A DNA stretch of 64,000 nt from Chinchilla lanigera (lineage: Eukaryota > Chordata > Mammalia > Rodentia > Chinchillidae). Below, in pieces: positions 13,601-24,304 of the stretch; position 1 is the first letter of the stretch; every line of letters begins with the position of its first letter. Made by a program: the position numbers and the translations under genes. The DNA is taken from positions 5,598,520-5,662,519 of the forward strand of contig NW_004955484.1 of the NCBI RefSeq assembly GCF_000276665.1, given 5' to 3'. Below the pieces are notes generated by a model. That model had not been told where the DNA came from and made no database searches. It saw nothing but the letters and a program-made list of their open reading frames with translations.

Positions 13601-14509
13601 AGAGAACAGTCAGGGAGACCCTGGAGTCTGACGAGCTTGGGTCCCAAGGGCTGAGGTGTGGACCAGCAGGGAGGCAGATGGGGGGCAGGTGAGGGCACTC
13701 TGCATCACAGAACCTGAGTGACAGATGTCACCCAGGGGAAGGCACAGAGATCAGCTCAGAAGTAGCTAAGAGGCCTGACAACCCCTAAGCAGGAGCCTAC
13801 AGCCAGAGAGAGGAAGCAGACAGACGCCAAAGGGCCAGCAGAGGACGAGCAGTCCCTCCCATAATTCCAATGCACAGGCCGTCCTGGCAAAGAAAACACT
13901 GGAGCAACTGTTGACCTAAGAGACCAGGAACGCTTTGGAGGCCCCATCCCGAGTCTGGGAACATGCCCTGCTCATTAACAGTTACAAATCAAACACCACT
14001 GGTAGATAAACACTTCTAACCTTCTAACAAGAGTTTGCCTTTTACAGGCTGAGGATGCAGGCCCTAGAGAAAGTTCCCTAATTATTCCTGATGAGCAGTC
14101 CCAGTTCAAACCTACTCTGCGCTTCTTCTTAGCGAAACATGCGCTGCAGGCACTGGGGTCCTCTGCAGACAATGCCCAACGCTCAGGAGTGCTGGGATTT
14201 ATACCTAAACAATGACAGAAGGAGCCTGGAGGAGGCCCAAGGTGCCCAAGGGCAGTAACGTGACTAGAAAAACCGGGGAAGATGGAATTGAGCGTCCTGC
14301 CATGCCCCTCCTCCAACGCATCTCCATAAAGGGAATAATGGGAAAAATCCTTGAAAAATAAAATTGAATAGCTCTGGAGAAACTTTCAGTTTTCACGATA
14401 GGAAGAGGTATTTTATTCAATGTAGAAAATGTGAAAATCTGGAAAATCTGATTTGACAGTTTTCTATAAATAACAATAACTGGAAATCATCCTTAGAGGT
14501 ATCTGTGAT

Positions 14510-14600
14510 TTTTTTTTTTTTTTTTTTTTTGCACCAGGCATCGAACTCAGGGCCTGGCACTTGCCAGGCAGGCACTGTACTGCTGAGCTGCATTGCCGGC
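14510..14600 (-). repeat. ID SINE with long poly-T, minus strand
   Basis: A T run of about 24, then ggcatcgaactcagggcctg and tgctgagctgcattgccggc. Confidence 0.85.
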
Positions 14601-16168
14601 TCTGTAATTCTGTTCTGGTGGGAACCACTTGGGTGAGGGCAGGACAAGTTTTTCAAACAAGACAGCCACTTACCTTTCTTTGGACTCCTATGGAGTCTAC
14701 TGGCAGGTCACTTCCAAAGAATTTCTCCGCCCTCCAGAGGAAGATTTGCCAAGTAAAATACAAGATACCCACTTAAATGTGGATTTCAGATAAATATATA
14801 TCTTTTATGGGACATACTTACACTAGAAAACTACTTCCTGTTCACCTAAAATTTATATTTAACTGCATGTTCCATGTTATTTGCTATAACTAGCAATCTG
14901 GATTTGAGGCCACTGCAGGAGCACTGTCACTCACTGGTTACCACCCTCATCTGGCTGGCTTCAATCATCTCCACCTCTTCTGCAAGTGACAGAATTTGGG
15001 TCATTAAACATTTTAAACTTTCATCTGATATCCAGGTTGCTTCCATACACACACACACACAAAAATCTAATTTTATTGAACTTGAAAATTACTTAGCACT
15101 ATACCAAAATGGTTTCATATGAACAGCCTTTCCCAACCTACACTTAAATAGTATTTATAGTTTCGAGTTATGTTTAAAACAGAATAAAGAATATGGTTCG
15201 GGTGTATTATGTAATTATTTAAAAACTCTTGCCTTTTCCTGACAATGTTCTTGACAATGCCTAATTGTTCCCTTACAATTTCCCTTTCAAAACAAAAAAC
15301 CAGAAACACCTGTTGGAACTGTATGTATTCAAATTTGCCCTTTGAGTCCAAGTTGTCAGCAAGCTAGAAGGATTCAAAATTGGGTTCACGCCTCTGCCCC
15401 TTGTGAGGCACCTGACACACAGGCTCTCCTGCTGGCCTGGGCTTGCCGAGTACCAGCTCAATGTGTGGTTATCCTCCAACGCAACCAACTGTCCACAGTG
15501 AAATTCTCTGAAGGGTCATAGAACACCCCCTAAGGAGGCAGGTGTCATGGGCACAAAGAATTCCCCCAGGTGGGAGTGGGGTGGAGGGAGCAGAAAGATC
15601 AAAAGACTCCTGTCTTACAAGATTCAGGGCCTTTAGCTTGAGGATTTGGGGAGGAGGGCTCTCAAGTACTCTATCAGAGCAGTAGTCAGTAGAGCTTCTG
15701 CAATTAGACCACCTTGCTACTCATCTCAGGGCCCAGGGTACAGCTTTGGAGGCCAAAAGGAGACTTGTGGCAGGTCCTGAAAACAGTCCTGGAAAAGGCA
15801 GACACACTCAGTGATCACCACACACTGCCTCCATGCAGGCTGCAGGGAAGGGAACTTCCACGACGCTTGGATTTGCTCCCAGGCCCTTTCTAAAAGGTGA
15901 ATAGTCAGACCCACAGTTCTGTTATGGTACCAGAACACAAGCTGGTCCCTGTTCAGAGCCCCTGCTTTGCATAGGAAAAATCCCTCATCCCAGAGCTTGA
16001 TGAAGGCAGTGAGTTCAAGAAACTCCCCTGGGGGGAATATGGCAGGGAAGGACAAGAAAAAGTGAGCGGCTGACACTTAATACCCCAAGACTTTAAATGT
16101 CTGAAAAGAGAACTGGGCTTTCTGCCCCTTCTTCCTCTTCTTCCTCTCCATCCCTCTGGTAAAGACAG

Positions 16169-16205
<37 letters not shown>

Positions 16206-16372
16206 GTAGTGCTGGAGATTGAATTCAGGCCCTTACTCATGCTATGCAAGCTACATACTAAGACTTTCTAAAATTTTTATTTATAGATAGAGTCTTACTA
16301 AGTTGCCCAGGCTGGCCTCGAACTCGGCAATCCTCTAGCCTCAGCCTCCCATATACAAAATACACTCATCAT
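16169..16372 (-). repeat. (TG)n plus ID-B1 composite SINE
   Basis: About 18 TG units adjoin gtgctggagattgaattcag (ID) and tcttactaagttgcccaggc, cctcagcctccc (B1), all in reverse orientation. Confidence 0.75.
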
Positions 16373-16574
16373 GGGGGAGCTGCTGAAGAAATCAGTGAAG
16401 CAGTGTCACCTGCCTGAGCATGAACAGACTCCGGCAACGCTCCCTAGCTTGTGGCCTGTGACTCCCCTGTGCCTCAGGGTCCTCACTTGAAATGAGGCCA
16501 AATAGCAGAGGCTGAATCAGTTAATCTACATAAAGCAGCTAGTAAATGATAGGCACATCTTAGCAAAGAGAAAG

Positions 16575-17290
16575 CCTCCCTATGAAAAAAGTCTGAACCA
16601 CACAGACTGACAAACTAGACCTCATAAAAATGTAAAGCATCTGTTTATCAAAAACTGCCATAAGCAAAATGAAAGACAGTGAAAGCCTGGGAGAAACTGT
16701 TGCTGCACGCACCGTACACCCAGGATTGCAGGCTCTCAGATAAACGAGGATTAGAAAAAGGAACAAACCAAGAAGACCAACAGGCAAAGGCTCTAATAAA
16801 CAGGAAAGCCACAAAAAATGCAAATGGAAAATAAACACTTGGAAAAATGCTCACCCGATCTAATAATTAAAAAGATTCATGTCAGATCAACGCTGTCAAT
16901 CTAACGGCGAAAACAGAAAATAACAAGATGGTGCTGGTCACTGTGTGGGGCTGGACATCATCTGTCAAGATGGAATGAAACAGTCACCATTCTTCTGAGA
17001 GACCAATGCAAAGTACAATTGCATTGTATCCTGGAACAGCAGGATACTGTTTCCTAGTTCATTACTAGGAATGGTGCAAATAACCTTATCAGGACAGTGC
17101 AAATAACTTCAATATGCATCAATAACCAAGTTAATATGCAGAATGCTATGCAGCCATTAAAAAAGAATAACTCAGAGCTATACTGTATGTGCTGACCTAA
17201 AATGATTCTCATGATAAAAGGTTACATGAAAAAGCTAAATGTATAGCATGCACTCACACTTAAGAGTTTTAAGTGTACAGTATATTATGT

Positions 17291-17330
<40 letters not shown>

Positions 17331-17620
17331 TTGTACAGCAGCACAGAAAAAAAGTCCAAAAGAATACAAACTAAATAGAACAATGGTTGCTTTTAGAGAA
17401 TGAAGTCAGAGTAGAAAAGGTCTTTCAACTTAATAGTGAAAAAAGTACACAAAGATATTTTATAGGGGTCTTCAGTATAATTATACACCACATCATTCCA
17501 GTTTTGTAAAATGCTTATATCACGTATAAAAAAAATGAAATAAAAATGTGTCACTGTGCGGTACACTTAGCCGAGAAGCTATTTTCTCTTCTGGATTCTT
17601 CAAGTGTTTTTGCAGTGAGC
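16575..17620 (+). mobile_element. 5'-truncated old L1 (L1M type): ORF2 end and 3' UTR
   Basis: Landmarks: tagacctcataaaaatg, tgtttatcaaaaactgcc, gggagaaactgttgc (end of ORF2), then atgctatgcagccattaaaa and aatggttgcttttagagaat (3' UTR). Many indels destroy the frame. A (CA)n of about 19 units (17292-17330) has grown in the 3' UTR. Confidence 0.78.
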
Positions 17621-18507
17621 ATGTGCCACTCACATTAACTTGACCATCAAGAACAAGCAATCCTACACTTCACACTTCAGGTAAACACGGAATGCTAACT
17701 ATGTATGAAATAACTGAGAACACAGTAATAGTCTAACAGGATCTAATCTGTGTTTTACTATCTATGAAAGGATTGAAGGGAGGAGAAGGAAAGAGAGAGA
17801 ACAAACACACTTTGCATTTAGAAAAAAAAAAAGAAGAAAAGGGCTCTGGTTAATGGTTGTAGAACTGGTTTTTCAACAAGTGGCATATTAAGTACAGGAC
17901 TCTAAAAAAAAATCTAATACAATTTCACTTCCATTATGTGCTGTGTGAGGAGTGGAGCCGAAAGGTAACAGTGGCCCTGCTTTCTTGACCTGAGGGTGTG
18001 CACCATGCCATAGCCAGGGCGATCCGGCCAGGGCTTGCAGCCACAGCCAATGGACGAAGAAACACCTGTGGTAGGAGCGCTCCGATGAAGGTGGGTGGGA
18101 TGCTACCGGCAGGAGGAACGGCAAGGAACCTCCACAGCAGTTGCCAGCTTTCCACAGCACAAGCCACTGGCAAGGAGCCCCACTCCCGCTGGCCCAGCCA
18201 TTCGGGAAGGGCAAGGAACTTCAGAGTCCCAGCTGCTCAGAGAAGGCGCAGGCTAAACATGCTAAAATGGACCGACACGTCTGGCCTTTCACACCTTCTA
18301 CATCACCTTGGGAAAAGCCTTCCCCTCCTTTCACTTTTGGTTGAAGGCACCAAAGTAGGGGAAGAAGTCAGCACTTGAAACAAACAGAAAAAGTCCACTT
18401 AGTGAGAAAGTGAGGCTGGACGAAACTCTGCTCCAGAGTCACGATGGAAACCAGGTGACACCTGCGCCCTTGCGGCAACCAAACAGCCACCCCAGGGTGA
18501 AGGGCAC

Positions 18508-18560
18508 GGGAGGGAGGAGGGGAGGGAGGAGGGGAGGGAGGAGGGGAGGGAGGAGGGGAG
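18508..18560 (+). repeat. 12-bp G-rich minisatellite (about four copies)
   Basis: The unit agggaggagggg repeats about four times. Runs of three to four G in every unit could form a G-quadruplex on the plus strand, which is the non-template-sense side of the intron. Confidence 0.9.
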
Positions 18561-20073
18561 ACTCCCCAGGGGATTTCTGCGCTTTCCTGTCAGGACAAGA
18601 CAAAGCCCGTGGTCACCACCTACAGGCATGATGTGTGCAGCTGTCTTTCCGAGCCCCTTGGCCCCCCAGTGCACCCATTAAGGAGATGAAGAATGCAGAT
18701 TTCAAACCAAATCATCTGCTGCATTGTTCTCCGTCTTGATTTGTCCATCCACTGTACGACAATTTTATGGCCCTGCTGGGAGACTGGGCTCCAATGAGTT
18801 TCTGATGCATCAGGGAAAGAAGTGAGAAGGTGTTTAAATAAGTAATGCCGAGTCCCCTGGTGAGCCTCTTACTTCCTTCCGCACGGCAGACTCCTCAGAG
18901 GACAGCAAGAGTAAAAGGCCACCATCTGCAGAATCTGGCTCTGTGTGTATTTTAATACACTGGTGTCTCAGTCTGCCTCCAACTCTAAGCCAAGTAAAGG
19001 TGGCTTAGCCACTGGCTTCTCATCTGTTTACCTCGCTGGCCCAAAGCAGCTCACACACGGCCCAGACCCGGTGCATAGCAGACAACCCTCTTGGTGTATA
19101 ATTGAAGAGGACCATGCAACCTTGGGTCCTGGCCTAATCAAAGGCACCTCAGCTGGGAACTGTTTGAGTAATGGATTCTGGTGGGGTCTTAATCTATCTG
19201 CTAAAGGTGATGGATTTCCATTCCAATGACTCACAGGTGAAGAAAGACATCAAAGGGAAAACCAGATTCTGATCGTTGACAGGTGTGCACAGATTGCCAA
19301 TGGCCTTTCTGCACCCCTCCCCCAAGCTGCAAAGACCACAAATCTCAGGGAGCTCAGGACTGATGCCACAAGCCAGGAAGGCACAGTAAACACCGACAGC
19401 CCGCGCCAGCCCTGCCCCAGCAGACTCAGGATCTCTCTCAGAAGCTGGCCTCAGAAGACAGTGAGGCTGGGGAGGTATCAGTTGGTACTAGCTACTCCCC
19501 TACTCAAGAGAGGCAAGGGCACCCCGCATCTCTAGGTGGGAGGGGTGGCAAATGGGAAGATGGGAACTGGGGTGTACGTGTGAAAGCAGACCGATGTGGA
19601 ACTGCAAGCGCCTTTCCCATGACACGCCTCCTTCCAAGCTGAGTTGGGTCCCTAAGTACGGAAACCAATAACCCAGTTTCAAAGCTGCCCTGGAGCCCTG
19701 GACATGAGGGCCCCATGAGGGCAGAACTTTGTGGACCTGTGACCCCAAGGGGCTGGACCACAGCCAAAACAACCCCAAGGAATTCCATCAAGAGCACACT
19801 GCAGAAGTCGCCTGGGGGTCCCACAGAAAGGAAACAGGCGTTTGTCTGATGCTCTGGCTCTCCTGCCTGCCCCTCTTCTCCCAGGAGGCGGGGAGGAAGA
19901 ATATGTGTCTGTTCTCCCTGTTTTAAACACTGGCATCCCATAATAATCAAACCCAAACGATTGTAGGCAACAGAAATAACATCAGCAGGCTTTTGCAGGT
20001 CAGCCAACCATCTCCTGTCTGGGTAAAATCACCCCATGCTTCCAAAAATTTCAGTCCTAACATGCAACACATA

Positions 20074-20270
20074 CAGGTGGAGTATCCCTCATCTAAAATG
20101 CAGGGGACCCAGCAGTGTTTTGGATTTTGAATTTTTTCTGACTCTAGAATATCTACATATACATAATGAATTATCTTGGGGATGGGACCCAGATCTAAAG
20201 TCAAAATAAATTTATGTTTCATATACACCTCCTACACGTAGTCTGAAGGTAATTTTAGAAAATATTTTTA
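20074..20270 (+). mobile_element. Tigger-like DNA transposon fragment
   Basis: Starts caggtggagtatccctcatc after a TA, then cttggggatgggaccc and tttatgtttcatatacacct. Same family as 53652-53907, truncated at its 3' end near an ID-B1 composite. Exact family name not recalled. Confidence 0.7.
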
Positions 20271-20282
20271 GTGTACTTCTGT

Positions 20283-20460
20283 TTCGTTTTTGTAGTACTA
20301 GGGACAAAACCCAAGAATGCTCTACCACTAAGCTACAGCCCCAGCCCTTTGTATTTTTTTATTTTAAGACAGGGTCTCACTAAATTGCCCACACTGGCCC
20401 TGAGTGCAATCCTCCTGCCTCAGCCTCCAGAGTAGCTGGGATTACAGACATGTACCTGAA
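20283..20460 (-). repeat. ID-B1 composite SINE, minus strand
   Basis: gtactagggacaaaacccaa ... ctaagctacagccccagccc (ID) then gacagggtctcactaaattg ... cctcagcctccagagtagct (B1). Confidence 0.82.
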
Positions 20461-21564
20461 CTAGCGCTGGTGAGCCTGTGCTTGGACTATGATGCATCGT
20501 GTGGCATTTTCCACCTGTGGTATCATGTCAGTACTCAAAACAGCATCAGATGTTGGGACACGGCGGAGTTTGGATCTTCAGGTTAGGGACGCACATCCTG
20601 TACCAGCATTTATGGCACCGAGGGCAGTGATACTGCACCGGAGTGGGATCAAATGACAAACTGGAAAGCCACATCACGTCTGCTGTCTCCTGAGACCAAG
20701 GCTCTGTCTTCTCCAACATGAAGGGGAGAGGAGAGGGAAGGAAGGGAGAAAAAGCCTCTGCCAAAAGCAGGAGGCCAGGAGGCCTCCGCCATGGGTGCAG
20801 TAGAAAGTAGCTTCAGCGGTCCCCCAAGCAGAACATGAATAATTAGCCAGGGATAGGGGACACAGTATGGAGGTGTGGGGTGTGTCCAGTGTGTATAAGG
20901 CGGGCTGTGAGTGAGAAGCCCTGTGCCCTCCCCGGGTCAGCCGCATCTGGAGCGGTTTCTCTAGCAGACAGTAAAGAACTCGATTACATCCAGTTAACTG
21001 TGCTCTAAACTGATTATGCATGTGCCCGGCTAATGGATTACATTAGCAAGAGGAAAAATAACATGCAATCAATCTCCATTTACTACAGGCCACACCAGGG
21101 CCTCAAGAAAAAGTGACTCTCGAGCCACCTGGAAACTCCACCCCGAATCACGGACTGAGGGAACCTGGGGAGAGGGAGCCCCCTGGGTGGTAAGAGAAAC
21201 TTGTCTTAGTGACACCACACGGAGGGACAAAAGGGCTCAGGGTGGGTACTGGAATGATAATCCTGTGTCATCCAGGAATGGGTGGGGGAGCACCCCACCC
21301 CCAGCAGAGCCTCAGCAAGTGAAGGGACATTCATTACCCAAGGACTAATGAGGCCACGCTAAAGACCTTTGGCTCTTGCTGCCGGGAATTCTATCCCGAA
21401 ACTCACTCAGGAGCTGCTCACCTCATAGATGTGCCAGCCAAATGTGTTATTTGGGCACCTCTCCTTTGGCTACCGGCTCTCACCTTTACCCAGTATGCCA
21501 ACATTTAGGACCATGTGGCACTTTCTGAACAGAAGTGTCCGGTCCTCCACCTTAACAATAACAA

Positions 21565-21770
21565 CAGCAAAAAGTAATCCCAGAACTCTGGGAGGCTGAG
21601 ACAGGAGAATCACAAATTCAAGCTCACCTTGGATAACAGCAATATAGTAAGACCCTATCTCAAAAATAATGATAATAATAATAATAATAATTTTTAAAGG
21701 GCTCAGTGGGAAGGCCTTGGGTTCAACCCCTAGTAATAAACATACATACATACATATATACATATGCCCA
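21565..21770 (+). repeat. B1-ID composite SINE with (AAT)n and (CATA)n
   Basis: B1 remnants (taatcccagaactctgggag ... taagaccctatctca) joined by an AAT run to an ID remnant (gggctcagtgggaaggcctt), then CATA repeats. Confidence 0.75.
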
Positions 21771-22934
21771 GGGAGAATAAGCAACCAGAGTTAGTAGAGG
21801 AAAAACACACAAAGCAATCGCTTCCTTCATATCCACCCCCACACCCTGAAAACACTGCACCCTAACTCTTGGGGATTAGCCGAGGATGTGGTTTTGGGGT
21901 CAGAGGCGGAGTGTTACTATCAGTGAATGTGCCCAGTTCCAAGCCCTCCAAAGCCAGGCCGCGTGCCTGGTCCACTCACAGTCAAGACTGGCCACGTGGA
22001 TGACTCGGTGCAGTTAGTCACCACTACGGCCACTGTATAATCTAAATGTCAATTCTCCCCACAGAGGGAGGCGACCAGCTTCGAACCACCTCCAAAGGAC
22101 CCTTCATCAAAGTGGCATGCGTGCACCCTTCAACGGCCTCCTTGAGTCCTCTGTACAAATTTTACTCAGGTGGGTCCTTTGGAAGCTCTTTTTCCACTGG
22201 TTTTTTCCATCAGGTTTTCCGGATCACGTAGGCACCATCCTGTGGCCAGTCTGGATCTCCAATTCAAACTGACTGCAAAGAGGATTTTCTTCTAATGATG
22301 GTACAAAGCTAAGCCACTCCAGTAAGATTCTTGCTCGCTTAAAATACAGGAGTTGGCCACCCGATATCCAGTGCACTGCAACTGGAGTGAGCAGTCACTT
22401 CCAGAACATTCTGTCCCCGCTACCTCACTCTTGCTTGCTCCTCCTTTCCCTAAAATGTTTTCTCATCCCTGGCACACAGGCCTCCCGCCGCCCTGTGAAC
22501 AAGCAACTGTAAAATGAATTATAGTTGCCTGGCAGAGACAAACATGGGCGAAGGATCAGAATTCTTCCTTAGGTGGAGTCTCCATCTAAAATCACTATGG
22601 ACAGGGAGGGGATTTCATTAGCTCGGGATTAGCAGACACTAAACACCGGCCCGCCCGAAGATGGCAGAAAGGGTGTGAAAGGAGAGAGCAACTGATAATA
22701 ACAGCCAGGGAGATGGAGAGAGAAAATAAGGGAGTGGAAGGTATGTGGAATGAGGCCGCGGAGATTTATGGCGATTTGTACCTGATTGTTCATACTAAAG
22801 CCATTATGGGATGATTAGAGAAAAAGGTGAGGCTTTAAGTCCAGTGAAAATCAATAGAAACGTCTGGAGCAATCCTGGCGTGCAAGTGAAAGGACTATTT
22901 ACAGTATCCGGAGCCCCTCCCCTCCGTCACGGCC

Positions 22935-23115
22935 TACAAAGTTGAGAGGAGGACTGGGGGAGAGGGGTAGGAAGGAGGGGTGGAAGGGAAAGAAGGGGAT
23001 AGGGGACAGAGAGAGAGGAGGAGGAGGGGGAAGCCTAGAAACGAGAAAAGATCAGCAGAAGGAAGATAAAGGGGACACAAAGAAAAAGGCACAGGGGAAA
23101 AAACAAAAAACAAAG
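22935..23115 (+). repeat. Purine-rich (G/A) tract
   Basis: Long gag/gga low-complexity run next to the exon 3 fragment duplication. Small plus-strand ORFs here are compositional. Confidence 0.8.
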
Positions 23116-23198
23116 GGCCCCCTTCTGCGACTATTTTTTCCCCATAGCACGGAGCCCCTCGCAGCCTGCCATATAATCTACTCATGTTGTGCATCGTG

Positions 23199-23283
23199 CG
23201 GAGCTTCAGGGACGGGTTGTGTGTCTGGATGAAGCTCTCGCCCTGGTTCATCAGCTCCTCCGATGCCAGCCACATGCCCCCAC
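23199..23283 (-). pseudogene. Diverged partial copy of the 5' part of ZFHX3 exon 3
   Basis: About 83 bp match exon 3 positions 24192-24274 without gaps and with roughly 10 mismatches (about 88%). On the minus strand the copy reads SEELMNQGESFIQT where the exon reads [14 protein letters not shown], and similarity stops abruptly after SLKL. The copy lies 0.5 kb downstream of the exon 3 donor, in the same orientation. A cryptic cctcacag acceptor precedes it, but its phase (0) does not fit exon 2 (phase 1). No good donor follows. Several differences change residues. It is best read as a local duplication fragment and not a used exon. Confidence 0.8.
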
Positions 23284-23807
23284 AAGGAAGGACACTCTGT
23301 GAGGTAGGGCTATTGCAGAGGGGGTGCTCTGTTCTCTGCCCCAAGAGGGCGCATACCTAAAAGAGTGCCTGGTATGCAGGAGGTGCTCAGTGTTGGCTGG
23401 ACGAACCACACCAGGGGCATCCAGGACAGAGAAATACAAGGAGGGAAAAGGAGAACAGGAACCGGAAGGAGACAGAGAACCACAGAAGCTGGTGGTGAGA
23501 AAGGAAAAGGCCAACTGTAAAAACAGTCAAAGTGGAAGGGGATGACACCCAGCTGCTATAAACTAACCCTGCCTCCCAAAGTGGGGCACCCCAGAACAAG
23601 AACCTCAGCCTCCAGCTGGAGCCACTGCCAAATCTCTATCTCACTAGGCCGTGATATCAACACCCCTTCCAGCTTTGGGCTGCCACACAGCTGCCAGCAG
23701 GAAAATAACAGGGAGTAACTGTCTGCTTCCTGGTCCTCCTTCACCTCCCAGGTACCCAATCCACTCCGTGCAGAGACAGCACGCGGCACAAAGGAGCCAG
23801 CTCTTAC

Positions 23808-24304
23808 CTTGTACAACTTCAGGCTGGCCTCGTGCCTGGAGTTGACCGTGTGCAGCCGCAGCTTCTCAAGGCTGTTGGTGTAGTAGTCGCAGGCGTTGCA
23901 TTTGAGGTGCACGGGGTTGCCAATGGCTACACACTTGAGCCTCCACTCGTTGGCCTTGCCACCCTCCTTGATGTGGGCCACCAGCTGGTACTTCTGCACA
24001 TGCTTGTCTGTCTTGCAGTGCAGCTGGAAGTTCGCCTTGAGCTGGGTGTTGTAGCGGCAGAGCTTGCACTGGTACGAGTCCCCCATCACGGCCTTCCACT
24101 CGTCCTCTGCGAGGCTGCGCTCCACATTCATGTGCAGCCCCAGCATGTCCAGGTTGTCCGTCGTGAACTTGTTGCAGACAGCGCACTGGAAGAGCTTCAG
24201 GGACGGGTCGTTGGTCTGGATGAAGCTCTCGCCCAGGTTCATCAGCTCCTCCGACACCAGCTGCCCGCCCCCAAGCCGCATGTCTAGGGGGATCTCACCG
24301 CCCA
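23808..24304 (-). CDS. ZFHX3: ZFHX3 coding exon 3: residues 907-1072
   Basis: This internal exon of 497 nt starts with the last two bases of the split codon 907 (Val) after a ccccacag acceptor. It ends exactly at a codon boundary with an AAG|GTAAGAG donor. It encodes the segment beginning [16 protein letters not shown] and ending SLKLYK, matching ZFHX3. It contains a degenerate finger (C947/C950/H964, no clear second His) and two zinc fingers: C986/C989/H1002/H1008 and C1042/C1045/H1058/H1064. Phase is 1 at the 5' end and 0 at the 3' end, which joins exon 2 without frame disruption. Its in-frame Met915 is the likely initiator of the shorter isoform B known in human. The next exon should begin with residues like HLQQHESG; it lies beyond base 1 of the window. 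Confidence 0.97.
24279..24281 (-). promoter_or_regulatory. ZFHX3: Internal Met915 codon, probable start of the short isoform (ATBF1-B)
   Basis: Human isoform B is known to lack the first 914 residues. Residue 915 in this exon numbering is a Met (…[10 protein letters not shown]), 24 nt into exon 3. A transcript with an alternative first exon joined to this exon would start here. No CpG-rich promoter or obvious alternative first exon is seen in the 4.8 kb of intron 2. Confidence 0.6.

Larger units (their letters stand above)
1..23807 (-). other. 5' part of ZFHX3 intron 3 (at least 23.8 kb)
   Basis: This runs from the GTAAGAG donor at 23807 to the window edge. It holds SINEs, an L2, an L1 3' end and simple repeats listed separately. 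The stretches 4330-5260, 5400-6210, 6860-8800, 10650-14500, 14610-16160, 17640-18500, 18570-20070 and 21780-22930 contain no gene or repeat I can name. Short ORFs there have no recognisable protein similarity. Confidence 0.85.

Noticed and set aside
23832..24287. 151-codon plus-strand ORF over exon 3
   Set aside because: Antisense shadow of exon 3; no independent evidence.
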